The notes below the pieces were generated by a model. It had not been told where the DNA came from, did no database searches, and saw only the letters and a list, made by a program, of their open reading frames with translations. A DNA stretch of 64,000 nucleotides, from contig CAWGET010000005.1 of assembly GCA_963821715.1 (NCBI GenBank), forward strand, positions 62,001 through 126,000, given 5' to 3'. How positions within the stretch are numbered: position 1 is the first letter of the stretch; each line of letters starts with the position of its first letter. The translations under genes and the position numbers were made by a program. The stretch is from CAWGET01 sp963821715. GTDB taxonomy: Bacteria; Bacteroidota; Ignavibacteria; Ignavibacteriales; Melioribacteraceae. Below, piece by piece: positions 24,228 to 32,588 of this stretch.

Positions 24228-26864
24228 ATGCGAAAAGTTTTACTGTTTGTTTTTGTTTCTTTCATTACAAGTCTGGCTTATAACGAAACTCCCGTTAAAA
24301 TTACGGGCTACAAATTAGAAAATCCTATTATTTTGGACGGTAAGCTCACTGAAAAAGTCTGGGATAATCCCATTATCTCAAATTTTGTTCAAGCCGATCC
24401 GCAAGAAGGAAAACCGGCTTCCGAAAAAACCGAAGTCTGGATTGCTTATGATAACGCTAATCTTTATGTCGCTGCAAAACTTCACGATTCGGCGCCTGAA
24501 TCTATTGACGCAAGTATGGCGCGGCGCGATAATTATGTAGACAGCGACTGGTTTTATTTTTACGTAGATCCGTTTCTGGATAGACGCACCGGTTATTATT
24601 TTGCAGTTAACGCCGGCGGTTCTATGATGGATGGAACAATTTATAACGATAGTTGGGATGACGATAGCTGGGATGGGAAATGGGAAGCCAAAACAAATTT
24701 AAATGATGATGGCTGGATGGTAGAATTCAAAATCCCTTTTTCTCAGTTGCGGTTTCGCAGTATGGAAGAAATGGAATGGGGAGTTAATTTTCAAAGGCGC
24801 ATCAAGCGGAAACAGGAGCGGGATTATTTTGTGATGGTTCCGAAAGACCAGAGCGGATTCGTTTCGCACTTCGCAATCTTATCCGGATTGAACGGTGTAA
24901 AACCATCGAACAGAATTGAGGTAATACCATATTTTGTTCAGAAAGCACAATATTTACAGCGCGAATCCGGCGATCCATTTTATAAATCGAATCAGTATAA
25001 AACTTCTTTCGGCGCCGATTTTAAAATTGGCATCGGAAGTAATTTAAATATCAACGCAACCATAAATCCTGATTTTGGTCAGGTGGAAGTCGATCCCGCG
25101 GTAGTAAATCTGAGCGCTTTCGAAACATTTTTTCCGGAGAAACGATCTTTTTTTATCGAAGGATCGGAAATATTTTATTTCGGATTCGGCGGAGTAAATA
25201 ATAATTGGGGATTCAATTTTGGAAGCCCGGAATTTTTCTATTCAAGAAGGATCGGCAGATCGCCGCAGGGAGATACGCCCGATAATGAATATGAAAATTA
25301 TCCCTCCGATACAAGAATTTTAGGCGCGGCAAAACTAACCGGAAAGATCGGTGAAAATTTTACTGTCGGAGCGCTTAGCGCAGCAACCGAACGAACTTAT
25401 GCAGAGATAAATTCCAATGGAGAGTTTTTCGATCACGAAGTAGAACCATTTACTCATTACGGAGTTTTAAGGGGAAGCAGGGAATTTGACGGCGGCAACA
25501 GCGCACTCGGATTTATTTTTACGTCGGTCAACCGCGATCTAAGAACTCCAGGTTTGGAATCATCACTATCCGAAGCTGCATATGTGGGCGGAATTGACGG
25601 TTATAAAATTTTTGGGGATGACGATCAATACGCAGTTAACTTTGCAGCCGCCGGTTCTCATACACGGGGAACGAAAGATTATCTCGTTGAACTTCAGGAA
25701 GCGCCTTACAGATATTTTCAACGTCCTGATGCGGAATCATATTCGCTCGACAGTTCCCGCACATCGCTTTCGGGATATTATACGCGAATGATGTTCAATA
25801 AACAGAAAGGAAATTTCTACATCAACTCGGCGTTCGGTATGGTTTCTCCCGGGTTTGAATATAACGATCTCGGTTTTCAATGGATGGGCGACCGGATTAA
25901 CGCGCACACAGTTCTAGGTTACCGCTGGTTTAAACCGGGAAAGATTTTTCGCAAAAAAAGTTTTTACTTCTCTCATTTCAGAAACTATAACTTTGACGGT
26001 GATATAACGAACAACGGATTAATGTTATTCACAAATTTTCAATTTTTGAATTATTACACTCTGGATTTCAGACCGAGCTATAATTTTGAAGATTATAATC
26101 AAACATTAACTCGCGGCGGCCCGTTAGTGCGCGATCCGTCTGTCTGGCAATTCAGTTTAGATATAAGTTCGGATACCAGAAAAAAAGTAATATACGACAT
26201 TGACGGAAATTACGCCGTGGATAAATTGGGAAGTTATTATTACGAATACGGATTTGACGTTGTATGGAAACCGTCCGCTCAGGTTAGTTTTAGTGTTGGA
26301 CCGGAGTTTTCGAGACATTTCGAAAAACTACAGTGGGTTGATAGTTTCAGCGATCCTTTCGCGCAGAAAACTTTTGGCAAGCGATACGTCTTCGGAGAAA
26401 TTGATCAGAAAACAATAGCCGCCAATATTAGATTAAACTGGACTTTCACACCTACGCTTAGTTTACAGCTTTTTGTTCAGCCCCTAATTTCGGTCGGAAA
26501 TTATTCGAGGTTTAAAGAACTTGCCGAACCGGGAACAAGAAATTTCAATATTTATGAAGACAACGGCGGTTCTATTTCTTTTAATGCGGAAGATGAAGAG
26601 TATACGATTGATCCGGACGGAAACGGCGATGCGGAACCTTTTACTTTTGAAAACCCGGATTTCAATTTTAAGTCCCTGCGGGGAAATTTAGTATTAAGAT
26701 GGGAAGTTATGCCGGGATCTATTTTCTATTTTGTCTGGACGCATGATAAATCCAATACGCAGTATCCGGGCGATTTTAAATTCCAAAGAGATCTCAAAAA
26801 TCTTTGGTTTGAAGAACCGGATAATATCTTTTTGATGAAATTTAATTATTGGTTTAATTTGTAA
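24228..26864 (+). CDS. DUF5916 outer-membrane protein with N-terminal CBM9-like domain
   Basis: About 878 residues. Two ATGs (24225 and 24228) follow AGGA; the second has better spacing. Signal peptide (about 1-19), then a CBM9-like beta-sandwich (about 25-215; ILDGKLTEKVWDNP, EVWIAYDNANLYVAAKLHDS) and a long C-terminal beta-barrel of alternating strands ending in KFNYWFNL. This is the usual DUF5916 layout in Bacteroidota and relatives. The motif FETFFPEKRSFFIEGSEIF at about 303-321 is typical. The function is unknown; carbohydrate-related or metal-reduction roles have been suggested from context, nothing here decides. Confidence 0.85.
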   Translation: MRKVLLFVFVSFITSLAYNETPVKITGYKLENPIILDGKLTEKVWDNPIISNFVQADPQEGKPASEKTEVWIAYDNANLYVAAKLHDSAPESIDASMARRDNYVDSDWFYFYVDPFLDRRTGYYFAVNAGGSMMDGTIYNDSWDDDSWDGKWEAKTNLNDDGWMVEFKIPFSQLRFRSMEEMEWGVNFQRRIKRKQERDYFVMVPKDQSGFVSHFAILSGLNGVKPSNRIEVIPYFVQKAQYLQRESGDPFYKSNQYKTSFGADFKIGIGSNLNINATINPDFGQVEVDPAVVNLSAFETFFPEKRSFFIEGSEIFYFGFGGVNNNWGFNFGSPEFFYSRRIGRSPQGDTPDNEYENYPSDTRILGAAKLTGKIGENFTVGALSAATERTYAEINSNGEFFDHEVEPFTHYGVLRGSREFDGGNSALGFIFTSVNRDLRTPGLESSLSEAAYVGGIDGYKIFGDDDQYAVNFAAAGSHTRGTKDYLVELQEAPYRYFQRPDAESYSLDSSRTSLSGYYTRMMFNKQKGNFYINSAFGMVSPGFEYNDLGFQWMGDRINAHTVLGYRWFKPGKIFRKKSFYFSHFRNYNFDGDITNNGLMLFTNFQFLNYYTLDFRPSYNFEDYNQTLTRGGPLVRDPSVWQFSLDISSDTRKKVIYDIDGNYAVDKLGSYYYEYGFDVVWKPSAQVSFSVGPEFSRHFEKLQWVDSFSDPFAQKTFGKRYVFGEIDQKTIAANIRLNWTFTPTLSLQLFVQPLISVGNYSRFKELAEPGTRNFNIYEDNGGSISFNAEDEEYTIDPDGNGDAEPFTFENPDFNFKSLRGNLVLRWEVMPGSIFYFVWTHDKSNTQYPGDFKFQRDLKNLWFEEPDNIFLMKFNYWFNL

Positions 26865-26960
26865 AATATTTAAGACTCCAGAAGCGAGACGGGATAAATA
26901 TTTTGTCAGAATAATATTGTTGCCTTCCGCTTCAGGGGGAGTGTTGATGAAATAAAAATC

Positions 26961-27101
26961 TTAAGGCGCTTTAGCCGCCTTATATATCGCCAGACTAAAT
27001 CCGGTTGTTGCTCTGGACGGATCAGTTTTGTTTTTGCTCGCGTTCCCGCCTCTTGCTTCACACCACTCCAATGAAACTTTCTTTGCTTTTAATTGTATCA
27101 T
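26961..27101 (-). CDS. Possible small protein, 46 residues
   Basis: Minus-strand frame from an ATG at 27101: MIQLKAKKVSLEWCEARG, then GNASKNKTDPSRATTGFSLA and IYKAAKAP, stop. The composition (Ala, Lys, Gly, few rare residues) and GCG/AAG-type codons look more protein-like than the surrounding AT-rich spacer. It has no strong ribosome site and I recognise no family. It could be a real small gene or the tail of a lost one. Confidence 0.3.
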   Translation of the reverse strand: MIQLKAKKVSLEWCEARGGNASKNKTDPSRATTGFSLAIYKAAKAP

Positions 27102-27118
27102 TTGTAGTTTATACTTAC

Positions 27119-27181
27119 CCAAAACTCCAAGATTTATTTTTTTAGTTTAAGATTTCGTTGCGGCTTTATGCGGAGTTTTGG
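27119..27181. promoter_or_regulatory. 10-bp inverted repeat upstream of clpB
   Basis: CCAAAACTCC (27119-27128) and GGAGTTTTGG (27172-27181) are perfect inverted copies with a 43-base gap, ending 38 bases before the clpB ATG. It could be a paired operator for a stress regulator or an mRNA leader stem. It is not a CIRCE element. Confidence 0.35.
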
Positions 27182-27219
27182 CTGTTATATTTTAAATAAA
27201 TTTATACGAGGAAAATAAA

Positions 27220-29838
27220 ATGGCATTTAATTTTAACAAATTTACTGTGAAAGCGCAGGATACGGTTCAGGACGCCGTAGAAATTGCGCAGAATTATAAT
27301 CATCAAATTATTGAACCGGAACATATTCTTGCCGCGATGCTTCAGGATGCAGAAGGGATTGCTGTTTCGATAATTCAAAAAGTCGGCGCGAATGTAAATC
27401 AGCTTAAAATAAAAGCAAGTGCGCTTTTGGAAAATCTACCTGAAGTTTCAGGCGCCGGAGTAGGAAATCAGCAAATGTCTCAGGCATCCGCGCAGCTTTT
27501 CGATAAAGCGTCAGAAGAAGCTAAACGACTGAAAGACGAGTATGTTTCAACCGATCATCTTTTGATCGCACTCTCCGACGATAAAGGGAAAGCAGGTCAA
27601 TTGCTTCGCGATAACGGCGTTGAAAAAAACGCTGTGATGACTGCGCTTCAGGGAGTACGCGGAAATCAAAGAGTAACTTCTCAAAATCCCGAAGATACTT
27701 ATCAATCATTAAAAAAATATGGAAGGGATTTAAACGAGTTAGCGCGCGCGGGAAAGCTTGATCCGGTTATCGGACGCGACGAGGAAATAAGACGCGTGCT
27801 TCAGGTTTTATCCAGAAGAACGAAAAATAATCCAGTATTGATAGGCGAACCAGGGGTTGGAAAGACCGCGATTGCCGAGGGAATTGCGCACAGAATAGTT
27901 TCGGGAGATGCGCCGGAAACTTTGCGCACTAAAAGGATTGTAGCGCTCGATATGGGCGCGCTAGTTGCCGGAACTCAGTTCCGCGGACAGTTTGAAGAAA
28001 GAATGAAAGCTGTGGTAAAGGAAGTTCAGGATTCTAACGGCGAAGTTATTCTTTTCATCGACGAGCTTCATCAGTTAGTCGGGGCGGGAAGAACGGACGG
28101 ATCGATGGATGCGGCGAATATTCTTAAACCGGCTTTGGCGCGCGGCGAGCTGCATACGATCGGCGCGACTACTTTGAATGAATATAAAAAATATATCGAA
28201 AAAGACGCTGCGCTTGAGAGAAGATTTCAACCGGTAGTTGTTGCTGAACCATCGGAAGAAGACGCTGTTTCTATTTTGCGCGGATTAAAGGAGCGGTATG
28301 AAGTTCATCACGGGGTTCGTATTACGGACGGCGCGATTGTCTCGGCCGTTCAGCTTTCCAACAGGTATATAACCGATAGATTTTTACCTGATAAGGCGAT
28401 TGATCTGATAGATGAGGCAGCTTCAAAATTGCGGATTGAAATTGATTCGATGCCCGAAGAACTTGACGTTTTGGAACGGAGAATAAAGCAGTTAGAGATT
28501 GAGAAAGAAGCATTGAAGCGGGAGAAAGACGATGAATCGAAAAATCGTTTGGAAGAACTGAAAAAAGAATTAAGCGATCTTTCGGAAGAGAGAAATGAAT
28601 TACGGAGCCATTGGGAGCTTGAAAAAGAGAACATACAAAAAATACGTTCGATGAAGAGCGAGATAGATAATCTAAAAACACAGGCGGAAAGATACGAGCG
28701 CGAAGGCGACCTCGGGAAGGTTGCAGAGATACGATATGGAAAAATTACGGAACTGGAAAATGATCTGAAAGAAGAAACAGAAAAACTGAAAGAGATTCAG
28801 AAGAACAGGAAGATGCTGAAAGAGGAAGTCGACGCTGAGGATATTGCGGAAGTTGTTGCAAAGTGGACTGGCATTCCCGTAAACCGAATGCTTGAAAGCG
28901 AGCGGAGTAAGTTGATCAGGATGGAAGACGAACTGCACAGGAGAGTGATCGGGCAGAACGAAGCAGTAGCCGCCGTTGCTAACGCTATCAGAAGATCACG
29001 CGCCGGATTACAGGATGTGAACCGACCGATCGGATCCTTTATTTTCATCGGGACAACTGGAGTGGGAAAAACGGAATTAGCCAGAACACTTGCCGAGTTT
29101 CTCTTTAATGATGAACACGCAATCGTTCGTATCGATATGTCGGAATATATGGAGAAGCATTCCGTTTCAAGATTGATCGGAGCGCCTCCGGGATACGTCG
29201 GTTACGAAGAAGGCGGGCAGCTTACAGAGGCTATCAGACGAAGACCATATTCCGTCGTACTTCTGGACGAGATTGAAAAGGCTCATCCGGAAGTTTTCAA
29301 TATTCTTCTTCAGGTTTTGGAAGATGGAAGATTGACCGACAATCAGGGAAGAACCGTAGATTTCAAAAATACGATAATCATAATGACTTCGAATCTCGGT
29401 TCGCATTTAATTCAGGAAAGGCTTGAAGATTTTAATGAGGATAATTATGAAGAGATTCTCGGCGATCTTCGGGTAAAGCTGAGCGACCTCCTGAGGAAAA
29501 CGATCCGTCCTGAATTCCTTAACAGGATTGACGAAGTGGTTCTATTCAAACCGCTTCTTAAATCTGAGTTGAAAGACATAATCAATATCCAGCTTCAGCG
29601 CGTTAATAAAATGCTTGCGGATAAAAATATGCAATTAAAAGTTAGTGACGATGTGAAGGACTTTTTGCTGAAGATCGGTTACGACGTCAGTTTCGGCGCG
29701 AGACCGTTGAAACGAACAATTCAGAAATATCTTACAAATCCGCTTTCTACCGAATTACTTATGAATAATTATTCTGCGGGCGATACGATTGAAGCCAATT
29801 ATGACGGAGACGGAAGAATAAAATTCGAGAAGGAATAA
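27220..29838 (+). CDS. clpB: ATP-dependent protein disaggregase ClpB
   Basis: 872 residues. Clp_N repeats (about 1-145), AAA1 with Walker A GEPGVGKT at 209-216, a long coiled-coil middle domain (about 410-530) that identifies ClpB and not ClpA/C, AAA2 with Walker A GTTGVGKT at 611-618 and the GAPPGYVGYEEGG pore loop, then the ClpB_D2-small domain. It resolves aggregates with DnaK in the cytosol. GAGG lies 9 bases before the ATG. A hairpin terminator follows. The upstream inverted repeat may mark heat-stress control. Confidence 0.97.
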   Translation: MAFNFNKFTVKAQDTVQDAVEIAQNYNHQIIEPEHILAAMLQDAEGIAVSIIQKVGANVNQLKIKASALLENLPEVSGAGVGNQQMSQASAQLFDKASEEAKRLKDEYVSTDHLLIALSDDKGKAGQLLRDNGVEKNAVMTALQGVRGNQRVTSQNPEDTYQSLKKYGRDLNELARAGKLDPVIGRDEEIRRVLQVLSRRTKNNPVLIGEPGVGKTAIAEGIAHRIVSGDAPETLRTKRIVALDMGALVAGTQFRGQFEERMKAVVKEVQDSNGEVILFIDELHQLVGAGRTDGSMDAANILKPALARGELHTIGATTLNEYKKYIEKDAALERRFQPVVVAEPSEEDAVSILRGLKERYEVHHGVRITDGAIVSAVQLSNRYITDRFLPDKAIDLIDEAASKLRIEIDSMPEELDVLERRIKQLEIEKEALKREKDDESKNRLEELKKELSDLSEERNELRSHWELEKENIQKIRSMKSEIDNLKTQAERYEREGDLGKVAEIRYGKITELENDLKEETEKLKEIQKNRKMLKEEVDAEDIAEVVAKWTGIPVNRMLESERSKLIRMEDELHRRVIGQNEAVAAVANAIRRSRAGLQDVNRPIGSFIFIGTTGVGKTELARTLAEFLFNDEHAIVRIDMSEYMEKHSVSRLIGAPPGYVGYEEGGQLTEAIRRRPYSVVLLDEIEKAHPEVFNILLQVLEDGRLTDNQGRTVDFKNTIIIMTSNLGSHLIQERLEDFNEDNYEEILGDLRVKLSDLLRKTIRPEFLNRIDEVVLFKPLLKSELKDIINIQLQRVNKMLADKNMQLKVSDDVKDFLLKIGYDVSFGARPLKRTIQKYLTNPLSTELLMNNYSAGDTIEANYDGDGRIKFEKE

Positions 29839-29855
29839 TTACTAACCTCATCAAA

Positions 29856-29884
29856 TCCTCCTCTTTGACAAAGGGGAGGACTTT
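29856..29884 (+). terminator. Hairpin after clpB
   Basis: TCCTCCTCTTT (29856-29866), loop GAC, AAAGGGGAGGA (29870-29880), with one wobble pair, followed by CTTTT. Its place 17 bases after the clpB stop fits an intrinsic terminator. Confidence 0.6.
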
Positions 29885-30055
29885 TATTAGACTAAGAAAT
29901 TGTATTTTATTCGTGTCAAATTTCGATTCCGAATACAATTATTAGTTTATAATACGAAAAAAACAGTCCAATTATTACCGCTTTTGTAATATTAACTTGA
30001 TGCTCTTTTGTCATCTTATATTAAATGATGGGTTTACCAACCGGCTTTTTGAAAT

Positions 30056-30225
30056 TTCTATTGCCGTCAGTTTTAACTGACGGATAAAATTAAATTAAAA
30101 AACCGGCTTTAGCCGCATTAACACTAAAATGAAAGTTGGTTTTTCTGAGTAACATTTAGGGGGCTAAAGCCCATATCTTTCTTATGAAATCTTTTTACCG
30201 TTGGCTGAAGCCAACGGCAATAGAA
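30056..30225. mobile_element. MITE/BIME-like palindromic element, 170 bp
   Basis: Bounded by perfect 12-bp inverted repeats TTCTATTGCCGT (30056-30067) and ACGGCAATAGAA (30214-30225). Each end is fused to a palindrome with a two-base loop: CCGTCAGTT-TT-AACTGACGG (30064-30083) and CCGTTGGCT-GA-AGCCAACGG (30198-30217). Two smaller ones lie inside, CGGCTTTAGCCG and GGGCTAAAGCCC. There is no coding capacity. The form is that of paired REP sequences or a miniature element mobilised in trans; no REP-associated transposase is in the window. Confidence 0.55.
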
Positions 30226-30280
30226 TCAGCGAATTAGAAGCGCAGATCAGAAAGATTGGAATGCATTAACCTGTGCTGAT

Positions 30281-30586
30281 TTATCCTAATTTAACATTAA
30301 AATTAATTTTAGCGTTTAATGCTCTAAACACTTTCAAGATAGTTTCGAAACGGGCGTCTGTTAAATTATTTTCAATTTTTGAAATCTGCGCCTTTTTCAC
30401 GCCGACCATTTCCCCAAGTTGGGCCTGGGTTAAATGTTTTTCTTCGCGAATTCTTTTTATTGTTTGTCCTAAAATGTCTAGGCGTAACTCTTCCTCGAAA
30501 GCATCCCGTTTTTCAGTTCCTATTTTGCCTATATGATTATCGATCATTTGATCTAGGCTCTTTCTTCGTAATTTATCTTTTTTCAT
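30281..30586 (-). CDS. XRE-family helix-turn-helix antitoxin
   Basis: 101 residues. The C-terminal half is a standard HTH_3 (TIKRIREEKHLTQAQLGEMV, then GVKKAQISKIENN, about 43-75), followed by a short tail (ALNAKINFNVKL). The N-terminal 40 residues are charged. It overlaps by 14 bases the end of a Gp49/HigB-like RelE-superfamily toxin gene whose frame is broken, the normal toxin-first order of this class. Here the antitoxin is intact and the toxin is not. Confidence 0.85.
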   Translation of the reverse strand: MKKDKLRRKSLDQMIDNHIGKIGTEKRDAFEEELRLDILGQTIKRIREEKHLTQAQLGEMVGVKKAQISKIENNLTDARFETILKVFRALNAKINFNVKLG

Positions 30587-30928
30587 TTTTCTTCTCTTTC
30601 ATTTCAAAATAGTCTTTCCTTATTCCCTCGGTTTTTTTTAATTCGTTCTTCGGAGTTTGCTTTGTTTTTTTGATAAAACCATTAGCCGCAATTACTAGGA
30701 TTTCTGTTTTTTCTGTTTTATCCCAAAATACCAGAAGTCTATAATACTTTTTATCATATAATGTTCTGAATTCCCAGATATACTCTGTTAATTTTTAAAT
30801 AATTCCGGGTCATTAACTAATTGAGCTTTTCGTGCGTTATAATATATTTTCCTGCGAGCCTTTATGTCTAAGGAATCCATGAAATCAATCGCATCGCCCA
30901 AAAAATCTATTTCGAATTTTTTATCCAT
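30573..30928 (-). pseudogene. RelE/ParE-superfamily (phage Gp49-like) toxin with a one-base frameshift
   Basis: Starting at the ATG at 30928 the frame reads MDKKFEIDFLGDAIDFMDSL and on to NDPELFKN, then a stop. In the next frame the remainder reads EYIWEFRTLYDKKYYRLLVF, WDKTEKTEILVIAANGFIKK and on to MKEKKNEKR, stop at 30573. This is the complete Gp49/HigB-like fold. The span is 356 bases, one short of a whole number of codons: a T-run (five T at 30792-30796; A on the coding strand) has lost one base. A restored A6 run would give about 118 residues. Either a real inactivation or a homopolymer sequencing error. Confidence 0.8.
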
Positions 30929-31161
30929 TGAAATCATTTACTTTAAAAGAAAGACAAGAGTTTCCTTATGAAGAAACAAGACATAAAGAAAACTCATGCC
31001 AGAAATTTAAATTATTCGCGGGTATCATATTACTATTGTATTCTGCTTTTGATTTTCACATTATAATTCCTGAGCTAAAATTATATCCGCTTTTCATTCG
31101 AGCCTTCGCAGTAACCTTCTTGATTGGTAATCTTGGTAATAAATTTTATCTTTTAAAATGA
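30928..31161 (+). CDS. Possible small membrane protein upstream of dgt
   Basis: 77 residues from a TTG; no ATG is available in frame. The N-terminal 27 residues are charged, followed by two hydrophobic segments (FKLFAGIILLLYSAF and LYPLFIRAFAVTFLIGNL). The stop overlaps the dgt start as ATGA, which supports coupling. The start codon coincides with the divergent toxin start, and I recognise no family, so this may be a truncated gene or a false frame. Confidence 0.35.
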   Translation: MKSFTLKERQEFPYEETRHKENSCQKFKLFAGIILLLYSAFDFHIIIPELKLYPLFIRAFAVTFLIGNLGNKFYLLK

Positions 31162-32429
31162 AAAATAATTTCTACAAAGATTACGACCTTGAACGTTTTA
31201 GCGAAACTACAAGAGACGAAGATTACCGGACGGAATTCCAGATTGACCGCGATAGAATTATTCACTCGTCCGAGTTTAGGCGGCTGCAGGGGAAGACGCA
31301 GGTTTTTCTTCCCGGCGAGTACGATTTCTACAGAACGCGATTGACTCATTCAATTGAAGTCGCGCAGATCGGAAGGTCGATCTGTAATTTTTTGAAGAAA
31401 ACCGATCATCGTTTAAATGAAAATTATTTCATCGATTCCGATCTGGTTGAAGCGGCTTGTTTAACTCACGATCTCGGTCATCCGCCATTCGGGCACGCGG
31501 GTGAAAGAACGCTGAATAAATTGATGCAGCCTTTTGGCGGATTCGAAGGTAACGCTCAGACTCTTCGGTTGCTTACAAAAATATTTTATACTACCGAAGA
31601 AACGAGACGCGGAATGAACGGGACGCGCGCCTTTCTTGAGAGCATTTTAAAATATAAATCACTTTACTCACAGTTAGAAAATCCGGAAAATCATTTTCTT
31701 TACGACGAGCAAAATGAAATTCTCGCTAATGTTTTTAGAGATATAAATTTGTTGGAGTATTTTAAGCCGGGCGAAGAACTGAATAAATTCCAGAGCGTTG
31801 AATGCCAAATTATGGATTGGGCGGATGACACCGCTTACGCTATAAATGATTTGGTGGATAGTATTTCGGGTGGGTTTTTGACAATACAAAAATTGGAAAA
31901 CTGGAGAGAAGAAAAAGGAAAAGAATTTTCGGATAATCAGAAAAAAATTATTGATGAAATAATCTCAATTATCAAACAAAAAAATTATAAAAGAATTTTC
32001 GGCGCACAGATAGGTGAGTTTATTAACTCATTCGAGCTTAGAGAGAAGGAATCTTTTTTAGACGATAAAACGAACCGCTACAAATATGAGTTAGTTACCA
32101 ACGATGAAATTTGCGAAAAAGTAACCTTCTACAAAAGGATTTCGGTTGAATTGGTTTTCCGTTCCGCCCAGCTCCATCAAATGGAGTTGAAGGGAGATAT
32201 GATGCTGCAGTCCATATTCCGCGTTTTGGAGGATAATTATGTAAAAAACATGTCGGAAATAAAATTGCTTCCGGATTTTTCTGATAAGATAGTGCGCGAT
32301 GAACCGGATAAAAATAAGCGCGCAAGACTAATTTGCGATTATATAGCTGGAATGACGGATACTTTTGCGATGCGGATTTACAAGCGGCTCTTTGATCCGG
32401 ATTATAGTTCGTTCATTAATTATGCGTGA
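31158..32429 (+). CDS. dgt: Deoxyguanosinetriphosphate triphosphohydrolase family protein
   Basis: 423 residues. HD-domain phosphohydrolase of the dGTPase family: RDRIIHSSEFRRLQGKTQVF near 31-50, H64 in RLTHSIEVAQIGRSI, and the metal-binding H104-D105 in CLTHDLGHPPFGHAGERTL, with a further aspartate in MDWADDTAYAINDL. It splits dGTP (or dNTPs) into deoxynucleoside and tripolyphosphate, affecting nucleotide balance. The preceding small frame overlaps its start. A 12-bp inverted repeat lies between its end and the convergent rseP. Confidence 0.92.
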   Translation: MKNNFYKDYDLERFSETTRDEDYRTEFQIDRDRIIHSSEFRRLQGKTQVFLPGEYDFYRTRLTHSIEVAQIGRSICNFLKKTDHRLNENYFIDSDLVEAACLTHDLGHPPFGHAGERTLNKLMQPFGGFEGNAQTLRLLTKIFYTTEETRRGMNGTRAFLESILKYKSLYSQLENPENHFLYDEQNEILANVFRDINLLEYFKPGEELNKFQSVECQIMDWADDTAYAINDLVDSISGGFLTIQKLENWREEKGKEFSDNQKKIIDEIISIIKQKNYKRIFGAQIGEFINSFELREKESFLDDKTNRYKYELVTNDEICEKVTFYKRISVELVFRSAQLHQMELKGDMMLQSIFRVLEDNYVKNMSEIKLLPDFSDKIVRDEPDKNKRARLICDYIAGMTDTFAMRIYKRLFDPDYSSFINYA

Positions 32430-32527
32430 CAATGCAGGTAACAGAGAAAGAGCTTAATCACTAAGTTCACGCGTAGTGCAGGAAGAAATATTTACTTCAA
32501 AGTTCAAATCCGCGGCGTTGGACAAAA

Positions 32528-32581
32528 GGAAAAACTTATCTTGCAAGCTTCCAAGATTCACTCATTAAAATAAGTTTTTCC
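32528..32581. terminator. Perfect 12-bp inverted repeat between convergent dgt and rseP
   Basis: GGAAAAACTTAT (32528-32539) and ATAAGTTTTTCC (32570-32581), 30-base loop, ending 8 bases from the rseP stop. The arms carry T5/A5 runs on both strands, so it could act as a bidirectional terminator for the two converging genes, although the loop is long for an intrinsic one. Confidence 0.4.
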
Positions 32582-32588
32582 ATTTAAA

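Larger units (their letters stand above)
26865..27219. other. 355-bp spacer before clpB
   Basis: Holds one small minus-strand ORF (26961-27101), a short hairpin (AAGGCG/CGCCTT at 26963-26981, inside that ORF) and a long-armed inverted repeat (27119-27181) next to clpB. I do not recognise a CIRCE element (TTAGCACTC-N9-GAGTGCTAA). Confidence 0.5.
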
